Positions 13,072-24,730 of a stretch of 64,000 nt of DNA are shown piece after piece. Position 1 is the first letter of the stretch. The number at the start of each line of letters is the position of its first letter. The stretch lies in the NCBI RefSeq assembly GCF_012489685.1, contig NC_080044.1, positions 82,508,732-82,572,731 on the forward strand, in the 5' to 3' direction. The stretch is from Lotus japonicus (taxonomy: Eukaryota > Streptophyta > Magnoliopsida > Fabales > Fabaceae). The notes below the pieces were generated by a model. That model had not been told where the DNA came from. It saw only the letters and a program-made list of their open reading frames with translations, and did not search any database. A program made the translations under genes and the position numbers.

Positions 13072-15840
13072 AAATTTTTCTATTGTATTTGATACATCGA
13101 TTAATATTTTAAATTATAAAATATTTAAAATGCTAAAAATGTAAGAACAATCATAATAAAGATGTAGATATTTAAAGAGCACAAATTTAGACACTCAATT
13201 CTAGTATTTTGTAAGCATACACTGAATAGACTAATATAAAGATTTTGAAAAACACAAAAGTTATTAGGCCAAAATATTTAAGTTTTGCATATATGAGGTA
13301 TAACTGAATTTTGTTTGCCTTAAGGTTTTGAGTGACAAATGTGGTGTCCAATCCACTTTGGTGTGCTCTGTGCTCATGTAAGCCATGATCCCCAGTTTAT
13401 CCGCAAGGAAGTGATGCCAACAACCTTTGATGCTTTGTTTGACATGATTTACAATAAATAAAAAACTGAATTTTGGTTGCGAAGATGTATACTTGTGTTG
13501 CATAAAGGGTATTGCTTTTGTGTTTTAGATATGTAACAATACATAAATATATAATTATTGTTTACATTATTAAAAATACACTTAAGTTATATAAAAATGT
13601 TTTTTTTAACTATGTGTACACATTTTTCATTTATCATGTAAAATGTTCCTTCCCGTGAGATCTCATAACTCGAATATGTTAGCACTAATAAATTTAGGTC
13701 ATAAATCTATAGTACATATGTATTCATATTTTTTATTCCTCATACTATTTTAACTATCAAACTATTATAGTTATATACAGATATAAATATACCCTCTTAA
13801 ATTTTTTTAAAAATACTAAAATTAATTATATTAATTTTTTTCTATTAATTTTAACACAATCATTTTCATATAAAATATCCCTTCGTGGAAGATGTTTACT
13901 CCTTCCAACACCATGTCCAAGAACTACAAAATTCAACAACATGGAGTATGCTCTTCGTATCTAGCATTTTACTCTGTATGCTTACCTGACATTCTTTTTT
14001 CTATGCTTTACTTCGAGTGAAACCCAACGCAAGTCAAACCTTCTAATGTGATTTCAGGTAACAATATAATAAAATATAGAACCTTCAAACATCTCGTCCT
14101 ACAAATCTCAAATTGTAATATTCATATATGCTTGCTCAATCCTAAGTTCTTGGCCATATCTAAAAGAAATGAGTCATGTTTATCTCAACTACTCTTATGG
14201 TAAGAGCCCTTTTAAGCCAACATATGCATGTCGCGCTCAGTAGTACCTGCAGGTACTTGATCTTCAAGTTCTTGTTTGAATTGTTAAGAGCCTCTCTTGG
14301 TGGCTCAAGAGGAGACCTTCAAGACCGTTTAAAGAAGCTCCCTTGGTCAATCTTGAAAACTGGCAAAGCTTCCTCTTGGGTGAAAAATCCACCAAACACT
14401 TATTGTCAGACCAATTTTCCCCAATGCTACAAAGATTGAGCCATACCTCCTAGAGTTTGAAATAAGGTGGTTAGTTAAGCTTAAATATCACCCAAAAGCA
14501 AACCTAGAGTTTGATATTTGAAAAAAGTAAAATATCACATTTCACAGGGCATGGCCTCAATTAAATCATTTCTCAAAAGCTGTTATAAAACAAAGCCTTA
14601 AATCTCAATCAAAGCTTGAATCAAATATTCACACCAGATTAGTAATTACTATTTTTATAACCTTAGTTTTATCAGTGCAAGAAAAACCAAAAACATATAG
14701 CATAAAAAGATGTAGCACAAACAAAAGGTTTTAAAGACATAAAAATATAATTCGATAGAATTTCTAGTTTGACATCTTTTGGCACCAGATTTGGATCAAG
14801 CAACCCATCATTTACACAAAAACTTAAAAGGGTACAACACAAAGCATATAAAATACTGCATTTATCGGGATTTATAAATAAATTTGAAATCTGTAATAAG
14901 TGACAAATCCAACAATATTCACAAATCCAATTTTGAAAATATGAAGTGTGGGCAAATTTACCAAAACTTAAAAGCAAGAGTTACCAAAGTTACCAATAGA
15001 AAAGTCTCAGCGATGAACTCTATACTATTTTCAAATATTCATGCTCTGAAATCTCTTTATTCAATAAGAGGAAGACATTCCCAGAATCATATGAGCCGCT
15101 TACATATTTGATCTAAAATGAAGAGAAAGGGAAACATAAAATGATTATTTAAAACCAATAAGAATATACTTTTGCTGAAAAATCACCACAGAATATCAAC
15201 GAATAGTGTAAAGAAGCCAAAACTTAGGCATATGTAAAAAATTCAGATATTTTGAAGAAAACAGAAAATATAGGATCTCTAAATCCTGATTAAATAGGTA
15301 ACCTGCTGCTAGCACATTCTAATCCTGATTTCTTGCAATAAAGAAACTAACTCAGCATCCACCTCTGTGGACAGTTTTTGAAATAAATCAATAGATTGGC
15401 ATGTCACTATATAAATACATATTCAACATAGCAAGGGAACACGTCTACATACTCCATGGATTGAACAAAAGAAGTTATTAAACAAATTAAGAATTGAAAG
15501 AGGACGCGTTGTTAACATTATATATCAGGTAAGATAATGAGTGATTAATATATAGTAAAAGATGCCAAACAGAAAGAGCTAGAGCATGGTACCTTTCTCT
15601 TTTAGTAATAGTCCGAGAGAGCAATTATTCCAATCAATTACCATAAGCTGTCAAATCCCCTGAAACAAAAAGAGCAAATGAAAGGCAGTCTAAAATTGAT
15701 GAATTTCACTCACTTTTATTGTGACTTGAGAGGGACTTTTCTTAGCAAAAATGAAGAGGAAGGGAAACATAAAATGATTATTTTAGGCCAATCATATTTT
15801 AAGCAAGCTCCAAAGCAGTAATTGTTGTGAACATGAAACA

Positions 15841-16225
15841 CATGAGCAGCACCCCTGTAGCATCCATTGACATTAATTTACACGATATCTAGCTGAACTT
15901 TATGTTATTCGTCCTATATAAAAATATGTACCACCCTAAAGGGCCATCCTGCACAAAACCAAAAGGGCTATAAAATGAAAAGCTGCATAGAATACTCAAA
16001 TAACCTATAAAAAACTATTGCTAAATGTTGTTCCATTCCATCCAACATGAGCAGCACCCCTGTAGCATCCATTGACATTAATTTACACGATATCTAGTTG
16101 AAGTTTATGTACCACCCTAAAGGGTCATCCTGCCCAAAACCAAAAGGGCTATAAAATGAAAAGCTGCATAGAATAGTCAAATACCTATAAAAAACTATTG
16201 CTAAATGTTGTTCCATTCCATCCAG
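15841..16225. repeat. Tandem duplication of about 205 bp
   Basis: Copy 1 runs 15841-16045 and copy 2 16046-16225. Both start CATGAGCAGCACCCCTGTAG and end in TTCCATTCCATCC. Copy 2 lacks 24 bases after TTTATG (the TTATTCGTCC... segment) and differs by a few substitutions. A further 45-base repeat (GGGAAACATAAAATGATTAT) occurs nearby at about 15128 and 15762. Confidence 0.85.
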
Positions 16226-16378
16226 TCTATGGATAACCTGTTTGTAGTACCATCCTGCTTTAACAATGTCAGAGACATTATTCACAATTATGAGATTTGT
16301 TCTCTTTAAAGTACTAATCCCACATGCACCAAGGACTGATTCTACAATGTTCAATGAAGAACTTGGTAGGGTTGGCAA
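16094..16378 (-). other. Unidentified coding-like fragment inside the Helitron
   Basis: Minus-strand open frame of 94 codons whose first 60 residues (PSSSLNIVESVLGACGIS, then VKAGWYYKQVIHRLDGMEQ) have a protein-like composition unlike the AT-rich shadows around it. No family was recognised. The 3' part runs into the tandem duplication. It could be an exon captured by the Helitron on its own coding strand, or a chance frame. Confidence 0.25.
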
Positions 16379-17370
16379 AGCTTTGCCGCAACTTCAATAG
16401 TCAAATTCTTGAACCCTACTTATATAGTTGGAGCTTTGCTCCCAAGTCCAAAGGGAATAGAAATAATCAATCAGTTTAAATCATCTGTGTATTTTATTGG
16501 CATAAAATATATGCTTCAATGATTTGATTTTATTCTTCTAAAAGTTATTACAGGACATAAACAGCAGCTAAAAGGTTAGCCTCAAAGTGAAATGCTTCAC
16601 TGTTGCAGTTAAAAGGTTGGCCTCAAAGTGAAAATCTTGACACATAGCTACATAAACAAAGGACATAAAAGAAGTAAAAAATGAAGCTCTGCTGCCTTAA
16701 ACCACATTGTTAGAGAAAGAGAAAAGCAAATTAAAAAATAAACAAAAAACAACAGCAAAAAATAAACAAAAATGCAGTCTAAATGGCAAAACAAAGAGAA
16801 ACTAAACTCCAGTGTACATAATTAGCATTATTTAGAAGAAAAAAATCATACCACAACATGTAGATGTTACCTTTAACCTTATAATTATCAATCAATAAAT
16901 TAAGTAAAAAGGCATAGTATCAATAACAGAGGAGCATAAGTTTAAGAAATTAAATAACCTTATAATTTCCTTAACCTATTTTATTATATAGCTCCTTTAA
17001 CTATATAAACTAATCAAGCAATAAGGCATATGGAGTTAACATTCTAAAAGAGAAAATTTAACTAATATAGTCATTGATATGATGTATAGTAGTTTCATGA
17101 AAGACAAACTAAAGAAATTAAAAATTCTTACTTCTTTTCAATGACCAAACACAACAAATTAGAGATCAAAATAAATGAGAATGAAACAGAAGGAATGGTG
17201 GAGTATTTGCAAGCATCTATGACTGAGATCATTCAGGTTAGTAAAAAGAGGAAAGCCTGCCTTGCATTAATAGCAGTCTGCAGACAAATAAATACAAAAA
17301 AAAGTGGGAATTTGCAGGGACCATGCTCTCAATGGCTTGCTTCTCATACCTCTTTTATGTTCAAGCTCTC

Positions 17371-17529
17371 TCAAGGAATACCATAAACATCCTTCTCCTC
17401 CCATGTTTGTTCAGTATAAGTCACCTTAGTAAGCTCCTCCAACCATAAAAAGTTGCTCCGACAGCTTTGGGTTTTCGGAACAGAAATGGTAATCTCTACA
17501 TGACTTTCACCAACCATTATGCACTTGCC
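17371..17529 (-). other. Unidentified coding-like fragment inside the Helitron
   Basis: Minus-strand frame of 52 residues before a stop (GKCIMVGESHVEITISVPK, then SNFLWLEELTKVTYTEQTWE). Its mixed composition is more protein-like than the neighbourhood. It has no recognised family and no ATG start needed if it is a captured internal exon. Same strand as the 16094 and 18758 fragments. Confidence 0.22.
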
Positions 17530-18757
17530 CTAATAAAAAAAAACAAACCATGCTGCAATTTTACACACTCTGCATTGTCCAATGACTTGACCAAATACAT
17601 GTAGATAAGTATTTATAAAAAACAGAAGCAAGATTATCACAATTCCTTGAAACCATCATCTTGTGGCATAGAAGTTCACCAAGAGAAACCTATCTGGACA
17701 TCTACCTTGCCATTTTTAAATTGTATTAAGGAGTTAACTTAGGTTATGTGCAATTATGAGAAGGAGAAATCAGGGGGATAGATCATGAGAAGGACCAAAA
17801 GGAGAAATCAGGGGGTGGTGTAAGTATGGAGTAATGTAGGTCATAAAACATTTATCGTAATTTGACTTTTCAATTACTATCAGAGACATAATCAGGGAAT
17901 AAAATCAATGATGGCTAATAACCAATAGCTAATTTAATCTACAGTGACCACTGCCATCCCCTAAGCTTATGGAAGTCAGAATCATAAAACTTTTTCTCAA
18001 TGTCGTTCCCTAAGCACATTAACAGTATCACTGCCATACCATTTCGGTGTTTCACTCTTCAAAACAATAAGATTAAAAAATGAAAGAAAACCAAAACACA
18101 GGTTCTCAATTGCTGAAATGCTACAGGTTTTTATAATACTAACTACCTCATAAATGAATCAGATAGATAGTGAGCATAAATGATAACTAACCTAATCACT
18201 TTATTACAGAGGGACTAAAGTTAAACAAACTAAGCCACTTATCTATCTAAGTCACTGATTTTCGTTTGTGTAATATTGTTTCTGCATCATCCTCTCTATC
18301 TGGTTAACTTGTGAAGAAGACAAAAAGAAGATAAAAAGGTCATACTAATAGAGCTTTCTTTAGATACCAATTGTCAAAATTGTTCGGATGTTAAAAATCT
18401 CTCCTAACAATCAAAGTAGCAAATAGATATGTAAAGAGTTGTATGAAAGAGGTAAGATAAGTAGGTCAATGTTCAAATTTGCAACAATTAAATACTCATA
18501 CATCCACCAAAGGTATCTTAATACTGAGGCTTGGCTACGGCAGCCATGGGCATTAGACCAAGATGGAGTAAATGGATTTCTAAATAGGATTAACAACAAA
18601 ACTTAGGATTCTGAAAAGAGAGAAACATTAGAATGCTCTTCATTTTCACACTTGAAACCAAAAATTTAGGTGCAAAGTATATCAGAAAGTATGAAAGGGG
18701 CAGAAAACCTTACATGTTCTCCAATCTTTTTACCAACAATAAAATGGGAAGAATGTT

Positions 18758-18982
18758 TCACCATCTCAAACAGTTTGCCACCTCTTCTCTGACTCCAGCA
18801 ATAGCTTCAATAGCTTTTAACATTACATTGTGTTTTCTATCTTTGCTAGCACCATCCTCCAAAAGAAAAAGTTTTGACTTATCCTTGATTCGTTCAAGGT
18901 GCAAATGCTCTTCATTTTCCTTTGCTCTAAAGAAGAGAGTTCTTCTGAGCATCATGATTAAAAAAAATACAGTCATAAACAT
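18758..18982 (-). other. Unidentified coding-like fragment inside the Helitron
   Basis: Minus-strand frame of 74 residues, charged and helix-prone (FFRAKENEEHLHLERIKDK, KHNVMLKAIEAIAGVREEVA). No family recognised. It is collinear with two other minus-strand fragments, suggesting pieces of one or more captured genes. Confidence 0.25.
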
Positions 18983-19229
18983 TATGATTGCAGAAAATTG
19001 GGGAATCCAGACGTTTCAAAACATTTTTTTGGAAAAAGAAAATACAACTTCTTGCAAATGTTCATTAATCATCACATTAAAGAGATAAAAGCTAAATACT
19101 CTAGGCCAAAAGAATAATCCAAATTGCATCTGGATACAGAATAAACACACCTATTAATTCCCACTTAATTATTAGTTGTTCTTTTCTAATAATTCCACGT
19201 GTCATTCTCAGGTTAATTCTCATAAAAAA

Positions 19230-19990
19230 AATACATTTTTAAATTTTAGATTTGATTAAGATTTAGGTTGTTAATATATTTTTAAATTTTAGATTTGATT
19301 AGGATTTAGGTTGTTTATTTCTTGATTTTATCTTAATTTATTTTTGATTTATTTTATTTTAATTTATTTTAGATTTATTTTTATATTATTAATTACTTTT
19401 TATGGTATTTTTATTGAATTTTCGGATATTTAATTAATTCGGGATTTATGAGTTTTTATTGTGATTTGCTAGATTTTGATAGTTTTTTATTAATTAATTT
19501 TTATGGTATTTTTATTAAATTTTCGGATTTTTAATTAATTCAGGATTTTATGAGTTTTTTATTGTGATTTGCTAGATTTTTGGAAATTTTAAGGTTAAAA
19601 TAAAAGAAGATATAAAATATTTACCCATTGAATATCTTTTTGTTTTTTCCTTCACATGAATCTCTTATAAATGGAACATGATCATGTTGGATTTTATTTA
19701 TTTTAATATTTAACATAATCACTTGTTTTTTTTTAAATTAAATATGTAATAAAATCCTGAGTTAATTAAAAATCCAAAAATTCAACAAAAATACCATAAA
19801 AATTAATTAATACTCTAAAAATAAATAATAAGATAAATTAAGATAAAATCAAGAAATAAACAACTTAAATCCTAATCAAATATAAATTTTAAAAAGGTAC
19901 TAAATAAATATAGATAAAAACTATCAAAATCTAGCAAATCACAATAAAAACTCATAAAATCCTGAATTAATTAAAAATCCGAAAATTAAT
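19230..19990. repeat. AT-rich foldback: long imperfect inverted repeat with nested direct repeats
   Basis: The left arm (about 19230-19580) contains GATTAGGATTTAGGTTGTTT and two direct copies of TTATTGTGATTTGCTAGATT. The right arm (about 19745-19987) carries reverse complements of the same blocks in reverse order (AAATCTAGCAAATCACAATA; AATAAACAACTTAAATCCTA). The centre is AT-rich spacer near 19600-19740. It may be a foldback or MITE inserted in the Helitron 5' end. Confidence 0.75.
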
Positions 19991-20051
19991 AGGTGGAAAA
20001 GCTGACGTGTAAATAATTAAATAGGTGGAAAAGCTGACGTGTAAATAATTA
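19988..20051. repeat. Exact 32-bp tandem duplication
   Basis: Two adjacent copies (19988-20019, 20020-20051) beginning AATAGGTGGAAAAGCTGACG. They sit next to the Helitron 5' region. Confidence 0.9.
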
Positions 20052-20149
20052 AGTGAGAATTAATCTCGGAGCGACACGTCACTAACTTGGCCTGTGAGAG
20101 CGACACGTCATGCTAGAAGTTGTTCTTTTCTAATATATATAGATATAGA

Positions 20150-22235
20150 TGAGTATATTATCATAATCCCAACCGTTGATTTTTCAATTAATAATTATGA
20201 TGAGTATTTATTTTACTTGTGACTCGCTAGCTTGTTTTAAAGAAGTCAAATATAGTGTGTTTGGTTCTTAGAAAAGACTTTGTGATGAAGTGTCCACCAA
20301 TGATTATGGTAATGTACCGGTACACTTTTATTATAACTTGTAAACATGGTGAATAAGTTTTGGGTTGTCTAAATGAATAGTTGTTGGAAAATTAACTATT
20401 AAATAGCTATTTATGTTCTCATAGCTAATTTACAACAATTATATTTGATACCATCCGAATAGATGGATTTGGATTGTGTGACCAATCCAGATATGTTAAT
20501 AGTTAATAGTGTCAAATGGATGAGCAATTTCCTTGTTTTACCGACAAAGGGGATATCTTAATAAAACTACTTGAGGAAACATTGTTGTTGGCGTAGGACC
20601 TACAAGACATGGACCTTCAAGTTGATCCATGATGGCAACAAATGAGTGTGGCTGCATGTGGTGGAACTTGGTAGAACACACGCAATCACGTGAAAAGATT
20701 TTAATTGTATAAGAAAAATTTGCTGCGATTTCTAGTGAAAGGTGGAATATTATGTGCGGTTTTGGTAAGATTTTTCAATCTCAACCACAAAGTTAGAGAG
20801 ATATCTATCGGATATACACACCAAATGTATCTTCAAGTCAATGTTAAATTTGTATCATTCAAGTCTCTCTCATCATTGTTGCAATCATGGTAACTTGAGT
20901 TAAGTTTGCTTGAACATAAACATAATCAAAATAATACTAATAAATGATAATACTTTTATGATAAAGTCCAACTTTTTTTTGGAGCTTCTATATCAAATTA
21001 ATCCATAATTTTACTTTAATTTTTACAATCAAAGAAGTTTTATAATTTCACTCAAATTTGTTCAATAGGTATTGAGTATGGTAAATTAATTCCAAATTAC
21101 TTAAAAATAATCATGTATTAAAATTTAAAATACAAATCTTAAATGCATGCATTTTTACATTTGGTTAGTCATGCTTATATGTAGATCCCAACGACTTGCG
21201 ACATTTAATTGACTGCGTTTTCCTCGATTTTCAACTACTTGACGTGAAGTGTAAGAATAAATATAGTGTCAAATTTCCACAAAATTTACATATGATTTTG
21301 GACACAAATTTTTTTGGCGGTTTAATACCTGCATAATATTTTTTACACTTCATGTTTAACGACAGCAAAAAAATCGCCACTAATTAGCACATATGTAAAT
21401 TAAATGCCGCAAATCGCTAGAGGTTCGATAAACATTATTGTTAGTTTATATTTTTTTAATGATAGGTTAACTAATATATCTTTTATCAATCAAACCAATA
21501 CTCTCTTAATTTTTATGAATATTTTAGACTTAATATATATATTTAGAAGTATCTATATATTATATGAAATACTTAGTATAGTTGTTGATGAAAATAGAAA
21601 ACACATTCACGAATGTTCCCCAAATGATCAAAAAATCATTTTAAAAAAAATGGTAGAATTGAAAGAAAATATCTTCAAACTATTGGGCAAAATGATAATG
21701 ATATGCTGAGAAATACAACTTTGCTCTCTATCACAACTAATTTTTTGGTGATTGTATCATTAGGCATGGGATCAGAAAGGTTCCATCATTAAACTTTTCT
21801 GCTTGAAATTTTTGTTTAATACTAACAGCTGGCTGTTGCAAAAGGATTAAACAAAACTTTCGACAGGTTCAAGTGACAGTTGTGTTATCCACAAAGTCTA
21901 TTTCAACTTGGGACATTCTCACACTATACTATTGTAACTCTTCTACTACTTTTTCTTTAGTTTTTTTTTTTTAATCTTAGAATTTAAGCATTAATATTCA
22001 CATCTACATCTGCAAAGCAATTGTAGCCACACAAAGAAAAATATATGAAATGTAGGCTTTTTATCACTTTCATTCATTTCTTCACATGTTTGATGGGATT
22101 TTACAAATGAGAATGTCTACCAAAGAGTGGAAACAATTTGATCTTATAAAATTGTAAAGTAAGAAGTGCGAATGGAGCTTCTTTTTGATTCGTGTGGTTT
22201 CTGAGTTAAAAATTACAAAATAGAAGTCATTGGAA
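20150..22235. other. Gene-poor spacer
   Basis: About 2.1 kb of very AT-rich DNA from the Helitron 5' end to the 3' end of the bHLH gene. It holds only short frames without domains (for example 21404-21709, +). The last few hundred bases probably include the 3' UTR of the minus-strand bHLH gene. Confidence 0.5.
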
Positions 22236-23817
22236 TTAAGGCCAAGTTGGTTGAAAGCAAGAAACTCCTTCATATCCTTCTGTCACGTACTTTGCCAACT
22301 CTTTTGCCTCGGATACCCTTGCTCTCTGCCATAAAACAACAAATATATCAATAAACAAATAAATAATTCTACAATTGATTCTAAAACCAGAATCAATTCT
22401 GAAGAGAAATTGTGTGAGAAACGAAAGTTGATCCAAACATGCGGTAAAAACGAGCAAACCAAAATGTTCATTTTCAGTAACATAAGACAGTGAAATATTC
22501 AGGATTCCAACCTGCATTGCCTCTAAAGAATTTATCTCTGAATTGAAGTCATAAAAGGTGCTTGCTGCAGTGAGCTTCATAGAGAGGAACTGCACTCAAA
22601 CCAAACATATATATTAAGATTATGTATATCTTTTGCTAGCAATAAATAAAATGCTACTTCTTTAGACTTTTGATCACTTACCTCCACTTGATGTTGCAAG
22701 GACTGGACATAGTTTATGATCTCATCCAACATTATTGCCATACCCATAGTCTACAAGTTTATTAATGTGAAAAAGAAAAATAGTCAGAAATTGAATCAAA
22801 ATTAGAAACATGCCATGATTTGGAAAAGAATTTTTTCTTTACCTTGTAACATCCTGGGACAATGTTTTGCAAGCACTTAAGTTTTTCATTGATTTTACCT
22901 CTTCTAACCTGAATCGCAATAAATGAAAAGATATTAGTCCAAATTCATCTTAAACAACATAAAAATGATCTAAATTTAGTCATATTTAATGATTTGATGC
23001 AAAAAAAAAATCTTGGCTTGAAGAAGGGGATTCAAGAATTATACCCTTTCTGCTAAACTGTGACTATCAGTAGCTTGACCTCTTCTGGCTCTAACATGAA
23101 CTACTTGTGTTGATTTCTTGTCTTCCTCTTCCATCATGTTCTTTTTTACTCTCTTGCCTCTTCCAGAGCACTGAAAACATGCAGAATAAATAAAAAGATC
23201 AATCTCTGTTGCATACAAGTCAAAAGTAAAAGTTCCATGAAAACCAGTTCAAGGAACTTTAGCATATGCATGTTAGGATCAACTTATTTTTTCTTAGAAT
23301 CAATTCCGAAACACAGAAGCTTCTCACGTAAGCTTCTTCTAGAATTGATTTAAATTCAGAACCAATTGTAGAACGAATTTCCAAACATGCAGTATATCTT
23401 GTTCCTTTATCATGACTGAATAATAGAAAGAAAATTTACATTTTTGATCTTGCTTTCACTCTCAGAAACTGAAGGGGTTGAATTTGCAGAACTAGGTCCA
23501 CTCATGTTGGTTGCTTTCCTCTTTCTACCTTCATTTTCTACTGAAGAAATAGGTGGTGAAACTGGAGCTGCATTTTGATTGAAATGATGCACAAGGCCTG
23601 GCATATTTTCTTCCAAGTTTCCTTGAAATTCTGGTTCTGAGGAGCAAAAGAAGCTGCCACTGGAGAATTGCATCAAGTTCTGCATGTTCAAAATTGAGTT
23701 GTCCAAGGTATGTGAATTCACCCCTTTGAGATGATTTAGTAGTTCCATGTTATCAATATCTAAGAAAGGAAATGATGAGGGTCTAAGACTTTGCCAATCT
23801 GCAGTGAATTCAGCCAT
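22236..23817 (-). CDS. BEE3: BEE1/BEE3-like bHLH transcription factor
   Basis: Six phase-0 exons on the minus strand give 268 residues: 23817-23440, 23170-23045, 22908-22843, 22750-22682, 22589-22512, 22325-22236. The variable N-terminus contains a basic patch (ENEGRKRKA). The bHLH starts VVHVRARRGQATDSHSLAER, with H, E and R of the E-box contact set. It continues VRRGKINEKLKCLQNIVPGC (RRGK is the BEE1/BEE3 form of the usual RREK). Helix 2 follows (MLDEIINYVQSLQHQVEFLS), then the BEE tail ending CFQPTWP. These are nuclear brassinosteroid-responsive growth regulators related to HBI1/CIB. An ATG 15 bases upstream (23832) is also possible. The one at 23817 opens the usual MAEF start. Introns 1 and 5 carry a shared short repeat. 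Which BEE paralogue it is remains open. Confidence 0.9.
22371..22443. repeat. Short dispersed repeat, copy in bHLH intron 5
   Basis: Contains AATTGATTCTAAAACCAGAA, then TCAATTCT and AAAGTTGATCCAAACATGC. The same blocks recur at 23294-23391 and 24629-24730. Confidence 0.65.
23294..23391. repeat. Short dispersed repeat, copy in bHLH intron 1
   Basis: Contains AGAATCAATTCC, AGAAGCTTCTCACGTAAGCT, AGAATTGATTT and a terminal TTTCCAAACATGC, matching the intron 5 and upstream copies with substitutions. It looks like a MITE-like element. Confidence 0.6.
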
Positions 23818-23890
23818 GATGTGATTTTTCAAAAATGAGTTTTGGTAAGGTTTTTAAGTGGTTGTATCTGGATAATGTGGGTGACAGTGG

Positions 23891-23899
23891 TATTTATAA
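23891..23899 (-). promoter_or_regulatory. Putative TATA box of the bHLH gene
   Basis: The minus strand reads TTATAAATA, 74 bases upstream of the chosen ATG. This would leave a leader of roughly 40 bases. Assigned by position only. Confidence 0.5.
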
Positions 23900-24371
23900 T
23901 GTGACATTGCAGCTACATTGATGAATTATAGAAGCAGCATGTGGCAGCTCAAGGCTCTGTAGTTGTGTTCCCCCTGGTTGGCCCCATATACAGGGGAAAA
24001 TGTTTGTTAACAATATGGGCCCATGCTTTATGAGACAAGGTGCTGCGATATGGGTCCTTGCTTTGTGAGAAAAGCACTGTCTATTTTTTGGAGCTTTTAG
24101 AACTTTTAATTTTGGGATCCCTTTCTTTGTTATCTATTATCAAAGGTTTGAATGTAGTGGGAAAAGGGCATCTATATATTTTTGGTATAAAGTACAAACC
24201 ACATGATATCCAGTCACCCTTCAGACGCGACAATTCTGGATCCAGGATTTAGTCATAGTTAAGACTGATCATCATTCCGCTCAATGTATTTTGCGGGAAA
24301 CTAGCCTGAAAATTTTTCTCACACATTCAATCTACGTTGCCAACTAAGCTACCCTGATGGGTTAAGAGCAT

Positions 24372-24575
24372 CTATATATAGAAGCATAGTTTGGGTGAGC
24401 AGGTAAAAAATATGGACTTGTATTGTATCCTTGTTTTTCTCCCAGTTACAAGCATCTCACTTGGTGAAGCAGAGTTTTCCTCAGTGTCCTGATATATATC
24501 ATGTACAATATATTTCTCAACTAATCTTTTAATTTCTTGAAGTTGATCTTCTAGTTTGTCAAAACTTGATGCCAT
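24372..24575 (-). other. Short unidentified open frame upstream of the bHLH gene
   Basis: 67 codons from ATG. The first 24 residues (MASSFDKLEDQLQEIKRLVE and on) look like a coiled-coil start, and the end degenerates into hydrophobic residues. No homologue is recognised. It could be a first exon of an undetected small gene or chance. Confidence 0.2.
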
Positions 24576-24628
24576 ATACCATTGTGCTGCTTTAAGTTTA
24601 AACCAAATGCAGGTTTAAAAGTTCTTCT

Positions 24629-24730
24629 AGTTGATTCTAAGACCAGAATCAATTCTAGGGAGAAGTTTCTGTGAGTAGCTTTTGAGTTTTAGAATTAGTT
24701 GTAGGAAAGAAAAGCTGATCAAACGTGCTA
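24629..24730. repeat. Short dispersed repeat, copy upstream of the bHLH gene
   Basis: Shares AGTTGATTCTAAGACCAGAA, TCAATTCTAGGGAGAAG and AGCTGATCAAACGTGC with the two copies inside the bHLH gene. Confidence 0.65.

Larger units (their letters stand above)
13043..20149 (-). mobile_element. Candidate Helitron, 7.1 kb, probably non-autonomous
   Basis: Read on the minus strand, the element starts TCTATATCTATATATATTAG (first base 20149). It continues into a GACGTGTCGC-containing 5' segment typical of plant Helitrons. It ends in a GC-rich hairpin followed 8 bases later by CTAG (13046-13043). The flanking host bases on the plus strand are A (13042) and T (20150), the A|T target expected for Helitrons, with no target duplication. 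These are the termini of ATREP-like plant Helitrons. No Rep/helicase coding sequence was seen, so it would need a helper. The interior carries duplications, an AT-rich foldback and possible captured coding pieces. The main risk is that the two ends belong to different insertions. Confidence 0.6.
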
